The notes under the pieces were generated by a model. That model was given only the letters and a program-made list of their open reading frames with translations. It made no database searches and was not told the origin of the DNA. From assembly GCA_026119855.1 (NCBI GenBank), contig JAOWBW010000484.1, positions 620,001 to 684,000 of the forward strand: a DNA stretch of 64,000 bases, written 5' to 3'. Source of the stretch: Campanula takesimana. Its lineage: Eukaryota > Streptophyta > Magnoliopsida > Asterales > Campanulaceae. Below are positions 47,815 to 58,699 of this stretch, piece after piece (the first letter of the stretch is position 1; the number at the start of each line of letters is the position of its first letter). A program made the translations under genes and the position numbers.

Positions 47815-48400
47815 GATAACAACCTCAACAACCCCTAACAAATTTTAAAACAGTAAATTGTTCTTACCCGGACTCGCCGGAAAATCTCGCCAGAGGTCGC
47901 CGGGAAATTCTTGCCGGAACCGGAGAAGATGATATTCGGAATTCTCAAGCTCTTCCAAACACTTTTCCCTTCTTTGACGCCTTCCAATTCCGAACCGACC
48001 CCCTTCAATTAGCCCCGATTCTTCTTCCCAAGTTTGCACCCAAAATCTTCAAATCACCGGATTAATGGGGGATTTGGCTTGAAATTGTTATGAGGTGAGG
48101 GGAAAAGGATGTTTTGGGTGTTTGTGGGTTGGTGTGAGTGAGTCTGGATGAGATATTTGTAGGGAGAAAGAGGGAGAGCCGGGTGAGGGAGAGTTTTAGA
48201 GAGAGAAAGAGATTGGAGAAGATGATTAGATTTAGGTTAAACCTCCCCCAAAATCCCGTTTTTACCCAACTGGGATTTCTTAAACCGACAACCAGGCGGG
48301 CGCTTAACAAGGTCCAGGCGCGCGCTTATTTGGGCAGAAACATCCTATTTTACGCTTTCTTAATCAGGCGCGCGCCCCCTGTATACCAAGCGGGCGCTCG
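47815..48400 (-). promoter_or_regulatory. Internal promoter-like region of the Athila-type element
   Basis: Element-sense order: GC motif cluster (48291-48400), CTACAAATATCTC (plus 48148-48160), CT-rich leader, splice-donor-like CGGGTAAGAA (about 47861-47870), ATG at 47814. Copy B has ATATGTTTTTCCAGCAA between cluster and T-run, which copy A has lost. Confidence 0.5.
48291..48400 (-). repeat. Internal GCGCCCGC motif cluster
   Basis: Four GCGGGCGC or GCGCGCGC words in 110 bp, about 130 bp upstream (element sense) of the TATA-like motif. Next to it lies a T-run of about 33 bases, flanked by CCAGCA and TGCTGG, which are inverted repeats. Confidence 0.88.
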
Positions 48401-48414
48401 ATATGTTTTTCCAG

Positions 48415-48455
<41 letters not shown>

Positions 48456-48899
48456 GCTGGTTTGATCGCTCCACCACTTGGTTGAATTGATTTCCTGCAC
48501 ATCACCACAAACAAGATCACAAGCGTAATATCCATTATGAAAATAAAAATGACTCAAAAAATGAAAAACTTTTTGGAAGGTGACACTATTTACACTCCTC
48601 TATAAACCCACAAACTCGGAGAGATCCCTGAAGGATGACACGGACTAAACTTTTGACCGCACTTTCGTTGCCTAAGTTCTCCCTAGGACAATAAGGAGCT
48701 CAGGTCACCGTAGTTCGAACCGACCCAGAAATAAAAGACACGAAGCAATAATACTAAAAAAAAAAAAAATTAATGAATACCACCACCCCCAAACCAAAAG
48801 TTTGCTATGTCCTCATGGCATTGAAGAAACAGCACACTCCCAATTCAAAAAATGATGATAAACTGAAAGGAAAAACATAAAACAATAAAATAATACCTG

Positions 48900-48917
48900 G
48901 TTGGGTTGCCTCCCAAC
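48900..48917 (-). repeat. Hairpin motif downstream of pol in the inner element
   Basis: GTTGGGAGGCAACCCAAC on the minus strand, about 50 bases past the pol stop codon at 48966 and hence non-coding here. It is identical to the copy at 44258-44275 in the outer element. Confidence 0.75.
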
Positions 48918-48965
48918 AAGCGCCTTTGTTTTAAGTTTTTGGCTCGACATGATGCCACATGAATA

Positions 48966-50067
48966 TTAAGTGGCTCCCTCCGGGTCCGTCAAATCAATTA
49001 CATCAATTTCATTGATGTCTTCCAAAATAGACAGCCCCTCATAATAAGGCTTCACCCGGTGTCCATTCACTTTAAATATTGTCCCATCTTTCAAATCTTT
49101 AAGCTCTACGGCTCCATGGGGGAAAAACTCGAACCAATTCATAAGGACCCGTCCACCTTGAACACAATTTTCCGGGAAAAAGTTTGAGGCGAGAGTTAAA
49201 GAGAAGGACTTTCATACCCGGTTTGAGAAACTTGGGTTTAAGGTTTTTATCATGATATCTTTTTGTCCTCTCTTTGTACAACTTTGCACTCTCATAACTA
49301 TTCTGCCTCATTTCTGCAAGCTCATCCAAGTCAAGCAACCTTTTTTCCCCTGCTAGAGTCAAATCCATGTTTAGTTGCTTGGTTGCCCAATATGCTTTGT
49401 GCTCTAATTCCACTGGAAGATGACACTCCTTTCCATACACAATCCGGTACGGGCTCATGCCAATGGGGGTTTTGTATGCAGTCCGATACGCCCACAGTGC
49501 ATCACATAATTTGTCAGCCCAGTCTTTACGATTTGGACGCACCGTTTTCTCAAGCACCGCCTTGATTTGGCGATTACTCACCTCCACTTGGCCCGAAGTT
49601 TGAGGGTGATAAGCCGTAGCCAAATTGTGACTCACCCCATATCTTTTTAGCACTTGATTGAACATTCTGTTTGTGAAGTGCGTCCCTTGGTCACTGATAA
49701 TGACACGCGGCACTCCATACCTGCCAGAGATATTTTCACGCACAAACTTGCAAACAATATTAGCATCAGTAGTCCAGATAGGAATTGCTTCCACCCATTT
49801 AGACACATAATCTACAGCAATAAGAATGTACAAGTAGCCTTGGGAAGGGGGAAAAGGACCCATAAAATCAATACCCCACACATCAAAAATATCAACAATT
49901 AAATTATGTTGTAGGGGCATTTCATCTCTCTTTCCTATGTTGCCGGTCCTTTGGCATCTATCACATCTCACACAAAAGTCATGAGCATCTTTAAATAAAG
50001 TGGGCCAATATAAGACCCGCTTGCAATACTTTCCTAGAGGTCTTTTGCCCACTAAAGTGACCCCCAC
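48966..50067 (-). pseudogene. Integrase of the inner Athila-type element
   Basis: Minus strand: zinc-binding CVRCDRCQRTGNIGKRDEMP, core DDE residues in GIDFMGPFPPSQ, ISDQGTHFTNRM and SGQVEVSNRQIKAVLE, then WAYRTAYKTPIGMSPYRIVYG and a C-terminal WTGPYELVRV. A frameshift near 49105 separates the last part, which ends at the TAA 48966. Another near 50000-50060 separates it from RNase H. Integrase inserts the element's DNA copy into the chromosome; this copy could not. Confidence 0.88.
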
Positions 50068-52302
50068 ATTGGAGGTCGTGGCAAAATCTTAACACGCTAG
50101 TTTGCTCATGCTCCGGAATGCATCTTTTAATTATCTTGTCCGGGCAAACTTTCCACAGATAAGGGTCATCCCAAATGTAGTGCTTCACGTCCGATCTAAA
50201 CTTTCGTTTTTGATCGTAAGTGAAGTTAGGTGGCATAATATTAGAAACAATGAAATTCACAATATCCGCATACCAAGGCTCATGAACATGTAAAGCAAAT
50301 AGTTGCTCATCCGGAAAATTTTCATTAACCGGAATTGCACCATCAATTACACTAGTGAATGTGAAGTCCTCAAGCCTAGATAGGTTATCTGCCACCACAT
50401 TTTCAGTCCCCTTTTTATCTCTTATTTCAATGTCAAACTCCTGCAGTAGGAGCATCCACCTAAGAAGTCTAGGTTTAGCATCCTTTTTATTCAGCAAATA
50501 TTTAAGTGCAGCATGATCAGAGTAGATAATCACCTTAGACCCAAGCAAGTAAGAACGAAACTTTTCAAGAGCAAACACAACTGCTAAAAATTCTTTTTCA
50601 GTGGTAGTGTAATTCAGTTGTGCATCATTTAAAGTTCTACTTGCGTAATGAATCACATGAGGTAATTTATCCACTCTTTGCCCCAAGATAGCCCCAATCG
50701 CAAAATCTGATGCATCACACATGATCTCAAAAGGTAGAGACCAATTGGGGCTAGATAGAATGGGCGCACACGTCAACTTCTCCTTCAGCAGATTGAAGGC
50801 CTCTAAACACTCTTGGTCAAAGATGAACTCAGTGTCCTTAGCTAGCAGGTTACATAAAGGCTTACAAATTTTTGAAAAGTCTTTTATGAAACGCCTATAA
50901 AAACCTGCATGGCCAAGAAAACTTCGCACACCCTTAACCGACACAGAGAGAGGCAATTTTGAAATCACATCGATTTTAGCCTTATCTACCTCAATCCCCT
51001 TGTTTGACACCAAATGTCCTAACACAATGCCATGCCTTACGAGAAAATGACATTTTTCCCAACTAAGGGTCAAATTTGTCTCACAACAACAATTTAAAAC
51101 CATTGTCAAATTCTCTAGGCACCCATCAAAACTGTCACCAAATACCGAGAAGTCATCCATGAAGACTTCGACACATCGCTCGATCAAATCAGAGAAGATG
51201 GAGGTCATACACCTTTGAAAGGTCGCAGGTGCATTACAAAGCCCAAAGGGCATCCTCCTAAATGCGAATGTGCCAAAGGGACAAGTAAAAGTGGTCTTGG
51301 CTTGGTCCTCTGGTGCAATGGGATTTGGTTATACCCCGAAAAACCATCCAAGAAACAATAATACTCATGTCCGGCTAACCTCTCAAGAATCTGATCAATA
51401 AAGGGCAAAGGGAAGTGATCTTTCTTTGTTGCAGCATTCAGCTTGCGCAAATCTATGCACATTCTAAGTCTAGTCACTTCCCTTGTTGGGACTTCCTCAC
51501 CCCTCTCATTAATGGTGACCGTGTAACCCGATTTCTTAGGAACGACTTGAACCGGGCTCACCCACTCACTATCAGCAACGGCATAGATAATGCCTGCATC
51601 CAACTATTTTAGGACCTCTTTCCTAACCGCCTCCTCCATGTGAGGATTTAACCTCCTCTGTCTCTCTCTAGACGGCTTAGCACCATCTATGAGATTAATT
51701 TTGTGCATGCACATGGAGGGGCTTATACCCTTAATATCTGCTAAGGTCCACCCTATGGCCTGCTTGTGCTCACGAAGCACTTTGAACAACTTGGCCTCTT
51801 GTTCTATGGTCAAATCTGAGGCAATTATCACGGGCAAAGTCTCTCCCTCCCCAAGAAAAACATACTTTAAATTTGAGGGAAGGGCTTTCAGCTCAAGAGC
51901 TGGAGGGGTTACAATAGAAGGCACCGACTTCTCATTGAAGTGGCCTAGGGGGTGAAACGGGCCATCACTAGGATGGTGTTCGTCGGCCTTTTCCACAGCC
52001 ATCAGTTGAACATCAGCATTATCCCTAAGTTTCTCACCGCCAGTTGACAACAAAGACTCTAACTCCTCACAGTCTCTCTCATGCCACAGAACTTCACTCA
52101 CACAATCCTCAACAATATCCACACAGTTACAAGACTCATCATCTATGGGACTTTGCATGACATCAAACACAGATATTTCTATTTTCTCATTAGCCACACA
52201 CATAGATAGAGTCCCCATCACCCACATTAATGATGGTGTTAGTAGTAGCCATAAATGGACGCCCAAGTAATATGGGAGAATCCTGACTATTCCCAACACC
52301 AT
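49991..52302 (-). pseudogene. Reverse transcriptase and RNase H of the inner Athila-type element
   Basis: The minus strand starts in the protease-RT linker (EKIEISVFDVMQSP, LKYVFLGEGETLPVIIAS). RT has SEWVSPVQVVPKKSG, LRMCIDLRKLNAATKKDHFP and, after a frameshift at about 51310, MPFGLCNAPATFQRCM and the catalytic VFMDDFSVFG (near 51150-51165). RNase H follows (FEIMCDASDFAIGAILGQ, TEKEFLAVVFALEKFRSYLL, YSDHAALKYLL, GTENVVADNLSR). A TAG near 51604 is a further break. FMDD and the RNase H wording are typical of Athila. Confidence 0.9.
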
Positions 52303-53096
52303 TCACGGTCTCAAGCACAATAAAATCCACAGGGATAATCACATTGGCTACCTGCACCAAAACATCCTCCACAATTCCCAATGGCCTCTTGATTGAACGG
52401 TCAGCCAATTGCAAGGTCATTGTGGTGGGTTTTAGCTCAGGTAAACCCAACTCAAGATACAAATGATGTGGTAACAAATTAATGCTAGCACCGAGATCTA
52501 ACATTGCCTTCACCTTTTTAGAATCCCCCATAGATATAGAAATATTAAAACTTCCGGGGTCTTTCAATTTAGGTGGGAGGTTCTGTTGTACCACGGCACT
52601 GGCACTTTCACCCATAACCAATTTCTCATCATTACCATACTTGGGTTTCCTGGAGTTAAGTTCTTTGAAAAACTTTGCATAAGCTGGGATATTTTTTAAT
52701 GACATTTAACAAAGGAAGATTAATGTTCACTTTTGAAAACATGTCATATAAATCAGACATTTGCTTATCCAGCTTACTTCTCATGAATCTACCAGGAAAC
52801 GGTACAGGAGGTACATATGGCTTGGGGGTGTAAGAATCAGTAACAGGAATTTCCCCCATATCATTAGTACTCTTATCAACAACATTCTCAACAACAGGTG
52901 GTTCGGCAGTTTCAGAAGGAGAGTTAGGACATACCTCATTGCTTACATGTTTGCCATTTCTCAGAGTCATAATGGCCTTGGCTTGCTCCCCTTGACTAGG
53001 GAAGGTTCCTGGTTTATGCCCTTGCTGCCCCACAGCTAGTTGACCAATCTGGGTCTCCAGCTTTTTGTTGACCGCTTCATGCTGCTTCTCAAGCTG
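52190..53096 (-). pseudogene. gag C-terminus and aspartic protease of the inner Athila-type element
   Basis: After a TAG (near 53097) the frame continues with QLEKQHEAVNKKLETQIGQL and a spacer. An A-run frameshift follows near 52700. Then comes the protease: MLDLGASINLLPHHLYLELG (the DLGAS form of the active site is normal for Athila) and ILLGRPFMATTNTIINV. A second frameshift near 52205 leads into RT. Confidence 0.85.
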
Positions 53097-54371
53097 CTAC
53101 ATCATCATTTTCATTTGTTGCTGCTCTTGCATCATGGACCTCATCATATCCTCCAGAGATTGCTTGGGATGCTGTTCTGGATTCCCTTGTGGGGGAGGAG
53201 GATAGAGAGGTTTCTGCTGCTGGTACTGAATTCCTGGGTTACCCCTCCAAGAAAAATTGGGGTGGTTTTTCCAATCTGGATTATAAGTGTTAGAATACAT
53301 ACCACCTTGATTTTTCCTTGGGGGGTACCCTTGCATCGCATTCACCTGTTCAGAATCAAACTGTGCAACAACTGGACAACCATTAGTAGCATGAGTGTTA
53401 GATCCACAGTTAGCACATAAATCAGATACCACATTAGCACTTGAGGAAGACATATTAGAATTCATTTTAGCCATGTTTTGGTTTAACATAGACATCTTCC
53501 TAGTGAACTCATCCATACAACTCAACTCATGCACTCCCCTAGGTTTCCATCTAGAGCCTTTTTCTTGCGAATTGGCCCCCAACATCTCAAATAATTCTTG
53601 GGTTTGGTCAACCGTTTTGGCTCCTAGAAAACCGCCTGCTGCATTGTCGACCATAGCTTGGTTTGCTGCAGTTAACCCACCATAAAATGTTTGATGTAAA
53701 AGGGCCTCAGGAAAAGCATGATTGGGGCACTGCATTTGCAACATTTTGAACCTATCCCAAGCCTCATGAAATGGTTCACCTACCTCTTGAGTAAACCCTA
53801 TGATTTTCTGTCTAAAGGTGGCCAAAGTAGCATGCGGGAAGAATTTCTTTAAGAATGCATCATGCAACCCATCCCATGTTGTGATACTCCTAGCATGAAG
53901 CAACATAAGCCAAGTTTTAGCTACCCCTTGAAGAGAGAAAGGAAAATATTTAAGCCTTAATTGTTCATCAGTAACCCCCTCTTTTACAGGGAATCCTGAT
54001 ATAATCATCATGTACTCTCACAAGAAGTTCAAAGAGTCTTCAGCGGGAAGACCCTGAAACTTGGGCAACTGACTGAAGTAATGCCCCTTCGCCTCATAAG
54101 TTTTAGCGGCCTCAGTCAAGACAATACATGACACCGATGTGTCAAACTTAGGCCTAGCATATTCTTTCATTAATGGATTATCCATTACAACTTCAATTTC
54201 TTATTCCCCGGTGGAAGAAGTTTCAAATTCACTTAAAGCTACCTCTGTCTCGGTGACAGAAGTTTCAGACTCAAACTCAGACTCACGAATAGGGGGAATG
54301 CCCCTGTCGAGTCTATCGATATTATCGTCCAACGGAACCAACTCGGGGTCCAATGAACGCCTACCAAACAT
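53097..54371 (-). pseudogene. gag of the inner Athila-type element
   Basis: ATG at 54371 (MFGRRSLDPELVPLDDN). The frame is interrupted by TAA near 54200 and TGA near 54020. The main gag domain is clear: LRLKYFPFSLQGVAKTWLML, FFPHATLATFRQKIIGFTQ, LHQTFYGGLTAANQAMVDNA. A CX2CX4HX4C zinc knuckle (CANCGSNTHATNGC) and a glutamine/proline-rich end follow. The outer element's ORF has a very similar knuckle (CANCGVYSHATNYC). Confidence 0.88.
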
Positions 54372-54405
54372 ACACCGATTAAATTAACTTGTAAATCAAA
54401 ACAAG

Positions 54406-54423
54406 TCCCCGGCAGCGGCGCCA
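54406..54423 (-). other. Primer binding site of the inner Athila-type element
   Basis: TGGCGCCGCTGCCGGGGA on the minus strand, six bases inside the 5' LTR. This is the tRNA-Asp-type site usual in Athila, with one change from the form I know. Confidence 0.8.
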
Positions 54424-54429
54424 AAAACT

Positions 54430-55759
54430 TGATGGATAAAATTCCAAGTAATAAATACCTAGCAAGCGCACTAGTTACCGTAGTAGTAACGCGCGAAAGC
54501 GAGGGTCAATGCCACAGAGACTTGTTGGACAAACGAGTGAATTTAATTAGTGCAAAAGAGTAACCAAAGGGGGGGTTTGTGATTTGATTTTTAATTAATC
54601 TAATTTAACTACTAAACAGTAAAAATAAACTAAGATTGAAGATCACAAATCAAGCAAGGATTAAATTCAAGATGACAAAGATTCACGGATTGGGGTTCAC
54701 AACTATTTCCACTCTATGCTATTTTTAAATAAAGATTATCAAACTTGTTCAAGAAATCGTTCACTTAGTTAAGAATTGGGACGGTCTGGTCACCGGATTG
54801 TAATCCTATTATTATCCCTATGTGATGTATTCCGCTAAGTCAACAACACACACAAATAATTTATTAAGTTCTTAGGAACAATGGATTTTAGATCCTTTTG
54901 ATTTCCGCTAGGTTTTCAATTAAATCTATTCAATGAAATCTAGGTCAATGTAAAAACTATCCACGCTAGTGCAATAATTTAATGATTTAAAGATCAAAAA
55001 TATCTATCTATACGGTTGAAATCTCTAAATGAATGAAGATCAATTTCAATGAACAAGAACAAGAATGATATTTAATTAAACCCAATTTAGCATAAAGTTT
55101 CAATAGTGCTACACCCAATCCATGAACAAGTAATTTAGCTACTCATAGACATAGTAAGAATCACAAGAATAAGATTAAAAACCATAAACCTGGATAAACG
55201 CTTGATGATGAATAAATCCCAAAATTCTTGATTACACCTTGAAAACTTTGATAAAACCTAAAAGAAAGCATCCCCCAATAAAGTACTGCAGTCTACTATT
55301 TATACAGAGAGAACTAGGCCCAAAAAATAGGTAAAATTGGGTTAAAACCCGTCTGGAAAAGGAATCCGAAATTCTGTACGGAAGTAGCAGGCGGGCGCCT
55401 GGTGATACCCAAGCGGGCGCTCATTTGCCCAGAAACCTTGGTTCTTCGGAATTCACAATGAGCGGGCGCCTGGCACTGTTCGGGCGGGCGCCTGGTCTGT
55501 TTTTCTGACTTTCTTTATCTTTTCTCCATCTTGACTTGCCCCAATGCCAATCGACTTCTGGTTTTCACAATTAATCATTGAGGACTTTGTTCCTCAACAC
55601 AAATAACACTTAAAATGTTCAAAATATACAAATAATAACCAAAGTTCCTCAAGTCACAACTGGACCAAAATTACATCAAACTAGTCTAAAGTACAACCAA
55701 AAAGTCAATAAAATTAGAACGAAAATGTAGGGATAATGTATGATAAAATCGATCCATCA
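54430..55759 (-). repeat. 5' LTR of the inner Athila-type element
   Basis: 1,330 bp, the partner of 44454-45774. Its last base is followed by CTTGG, the target duplication. The GC cluster is at 55388-55498. Confidence 0.93.
55388..55498 (-). repeat. GCGCCCGC motif cluster in 5' LTR of Athila-type element
   Basis: Plus-strand words GCAGGCGGGCGCCTGG, AAGCGGGCGCTC, AGCGGGCGCCTGG and CGGGCGGGCGCCTGG. In element sense they end about 80 bp before the TATA motif. Confidence 0.88.
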
Positions 55760-56632
55760 CTTGGGCTCCACTTGAGGCCTCTCACCACCTTTTTCATCAT
55801 CACAAGATGGATGGGGTACCATGATGATGATCAAGTTTTCATTGGGATCACTAAGGGTAGTCTCATTCGCATCATGAACCTCCTCACTATCCCTCTTCTT
55901 ATCACCATATAAAGCAAACTCAAGCTCCTCAATGGCTATCTCATGCCATGTTTTCTCCACCGTTTTTGTTTCCTTCACATCCTCTGTACAACCACTCGCA
56001 TCATCAAAAGAGGAACCATCTTTAGAGTCAACATTGGATATTTCATAGACAGAATTCTCCTTTGCATCTTCCAAAGGTTTCTCTTCGAGTGACTGATCCG
56101 TAGCGGAAACATTAGAGATTTCATAGACAAAATTCTCTTCTGCGTCCTCCACGGTTTTCTCTCCATATTGTGGTGGTGGTTTAAAATATGGCTCAAAAAA
56201 TGAGTCATAGACACACTCTTCCCCATCAGCATTTAGATACCAAACTAGGGTTGAAGGTTGCTCTTCCGCTTGTGGTGGTGGTGGATTATTCACATAGTTT
56301 GGCTCATAAGTGGGATTATAAACTATATCATCATTGCTCCAAACCATGTCTGAATGATTTCCCCATCCTTGATTAAAAGAGTTAGGAAAACAGTTATACT
56401 GTTGTTGCCATGGTTGGGCGAAACTCCTTTCTTGAACCTGTGGAACATACTCAGGAAAATAGGTCCTAGATGGACAATAATTAGTAGCATGAGAATAAAC
56501 ACCACAATTAGCACATCTTTCTTGCACCAAATTTAACTTGGCATTCAATATGTCTAAATTATTAGATAAGATGTCTAGTTGTCGTTTAAATTCTTGTCTC
56601 CCTAATTCATCATTGATGTTTATTCTATACAT
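55760..56632 (-). pseudogene. gag-like ORF of the outer element (N-terminal part)
   Basis: ATG at 56632 (MYRININDELGRQEFKRQLD). A coiled N-terminus leads to a CX2CX4HX4C zinc knuckle (CANCGVYSHATNYC, residues about 40-53). A proline/asparagine-rich middle follows, then an acidic C-terminus with an internal repeat: two versions of EEKPLEDAKENSVYEISNV-like text. The inner element inserted after VEPK and supplied the stop. The capsid part of a normal gag is missing, so this could bind RNA but not build particles alone (inference). Confidence 0.75.
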
Positions 56633-56755
56633 CCCTTTAGAGTAGTTCTCACAAAATTTCTATTAAAAAATAAATAAATACTATTTACACTAAAACGAAA
56701 ATAATAAAGAAAATTTATTTACACTAACTATACAAACTTGTTAACCTAATCAAGT

Positions 56756-56772
56756 CCCCCGCAGCGGCGCCA
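56756..56772 (-). other. Primer binding site of the outer element
   Basis: TGGCGCCGCTGCGGGGA on the minus strand, the same distance from the LTR as in the inner element and differing from it by one missing base. Confidence 0.75.
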
Positions 56773-56778
56773 AAAACT

Positions 56779-58245
56779 TGATGGAGAAAATCTCCCTCTA
56801 ATTAAATTACCTAGCAAGTGTACTAGTTACCGTTGTAGTAGTATGCACAAGCAAGGGTCGTATCCACAGAGACTTGAAGGATTAACAAGAATGTAATTAA
56901 ACCAGAAAAGTAAATAGTGGGGTTTTGGTTTTTGATTAATTTAATTAAACTAAAACAATAATTAAAATTAAACTAAGAAAATAAATAAAAGCAAGATTAA
57001 CGAATAGATTCACGGATTGAGTTCACAAATACTTTCACTCTATGCTATACTTCAAAATAATAAGATCAATTTCTTTCTTGGGTTCGTTCACTTTAGTAAG
57101 AATTTGGACGGTCCGGTCGCCGGATTGTAATTCTAATACTCTCTTTATGTTCTACTTTCCACAAGGTCCGTTTCACATGCAAATAGTTCATGAAGAACTT
57201 AAGAATATTTGAACCTAGATCCTTTTGACTTCCGCATGGTCCTCAATTAGATCTAATTATTAAAATAGTGGTCAACGTATAATCGCCCACGCAAGTGAAG
57301 CAATATATACCCAATAATTCTAAAGCCAATTTATATCTTAACATATAATTGAAACTAAAGAATTAATTATTAAGAATATTTTAATGAACAAGAATTAATA
57401 TCGAATGGAAGAATTAAATCCAAAGCATAGAGATCTAGTATTTGTTACTATCAATCCATGAATCTAAGAAATTAGCTACTCATAATAATAAAATCAAGAA
57501 CAAGAAATAAATTAAAGAACATCAAAACCTGAATTAATTTGATGAATCCTTGTTTACAACCTTGAATTCTTCAATAAAACATGAATCTCATAATGTATAT
57601 GGAGTGTTATATTTATACTAGGGATAAGGAGGTGTAAAAATATGAAAAACCTTAAGATTCCTTGTTGAAAAAGGATAAATAAAGTTGCTGGCCGGAATTT
57701 CCCCAGGAGCCCCTAGGATTTTCGAGTTTCCAGAAAAGTCCTCCGAAAATTCCTCAAATGTCCTCCAAAAATTCCAGAAAAGTTCCTGGAATTTTGGAAA
57801 TTATTGAAAAGCCCATCATAATTTAGATAATTCCTCAAATGTCCCTGAAAAATTCCTCTAAGGTCCCTGAGTGGGCAGCCGCCCACTTGATCAGCCTCTT
57901 GTCAATTCGAAGTTCAAGTGTGTGATTTGTACTTTTTACGCGTAAACTTCCGGAGGCCATAACTTCTTCATACGAACTCCGATTTGGACGTGTAAACTAT
58001 CGTTGGAAAGATCTTTTCTAGTACTATCTAATGGCATTGATTTCTCAGATGTTACATCACTTTACATTTATGTTCTGGTCCGTTCTTTATCTATCTTTTT
58101 CGCACTTTAACGTACATGAATCCATGCATTCTTTTGCTCCTTCCCTATACTCATAAACACTGCAAAAACCATCAAAACACCCAAGGTTGAGCATCTAATA
58201 AGTCATAGAATTATATGATTTAGATGGGTAAAAACACATCCATCA
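56779..58245 (-). repeat. 5' LTR of the outer element
   Basis: 1,467 bp, with one GGGCAGCCGCCC unit (57871-57888), followed by the target duplication GCCAT. Confidence 0.93.
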
Positions 58246-58250
58246 GCCAT

Positions 58251-58699
58251 CATCATCTTTTGCAGCTTTATCACCTGTAAAATCATCTGATTTGACATCG
58301 AAAGGTCAACAGTCAATGTCAAGACCCCAATTGTCAACAAAAGATAATGCTATAAGCAGTCTCCGTCAGCTTTGTTGCAAGATTATTTTCAGTGGCCTCG
58401 AATCCAACTTAAAGCCAGTGACTCATGCTGATATTTTCTACCACATGCTGAACTGGCTGGTGAACTGGGACCAAAGGGGGGTCGATGAACTTGATAGTGC
58501 TAAATCGTGGAAACTCGATAAGGCCTTATTTGAATGGCTTCATAGTTGCTTAGATGTGATTTGGCTGTTGGTTGAAGAAGATAGATGTCGTGTTCCCTTT
58601 TATGAATTAATAAGGAGCGGATTGCAGTTTATAGAAAATATACCTGATTACGAGGCGTTATTTACACTTATTTTGGAGATTCATAGGAGGCGGGATATG
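58251..58699 (+). pseudogene. MED23: Mediator subunit MED23, continuation of exon 4
   Basis: It resumes exactly where 41218 stopped (after the GCCAT duplicate) and stays in frame. It reads SLRQLCCKIIFSGLESNLKP, VTHADIFYHMLNWLVNWDQ, WLHSCLDVIWLLVEEDRCRV and PFYELIRSGLQFIENIPDYE, up to EIHRRRD. These blocks are collinear with the plant MED23 N-terminal region. At 58700 a copia LTR cuts in and the frame ends two codons later. The rest of MED23, most of the protein, is not in this window and could lie beyond the copia and gypsy elements. Confidence 0.9.

Larger units (their letters stand above)
36463..50418. repeat. Tandem duplication, copy B (about 14 kb)
   Basis: 13,956 bases matching copy A. 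At its right end copy B continues smoothly into the rest of the inner element (CCCCTTTTTATCTCTTATTTC), so this side keeps the original context. The A/B junction at 36462/36463 reads TCCCCTTTTTAT then AAAATGGGACAG and shows no more than a base or so of microhomology. Confidence 0.95.
44454..55759 (-). mobile_element. Inner Athila-type Ty3/gypsy retrotransposon
   Basis: 11,306 bp with LTRs 44454-45774 and 54430-55759 and a perfect target duplication CTTGG (44449-44453 and 55760-55764). Element-sense order is primer site, gag, protease (DLGAS), RT (FMDD), RNase H, integrase, an internal promoter-like region and an extra ORF in the env position: the Athila plan. Several stops and frameshifts in gag, pol and the extra ORF make it defective. 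Confidence 0.93.
41219..58245 (-). mobile_element. Outer pol-less Athila-related LTR element in a MED23 exon, with nested insertion
   Basis: LTRs 41219-42707 and 56779-58245 (1,489 and 1,467 bp) are flanked by a perfect target duplication GCCAT (41214-41218 and 58246-58250). The interior without the nested element is about 2.8 kb: primer site, one gag-like ORF (56632 down to 44251, split), and about 1.5 kb without coding. There is no protease, RT or integrase, so it must be moved by another element. LTR phrases such as CCTAGCAAG and ACTAGTTACCG, and non-coding blocks, are shared with the inner Athila-type element, which could be its helper relative. Confidence 0.9.
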
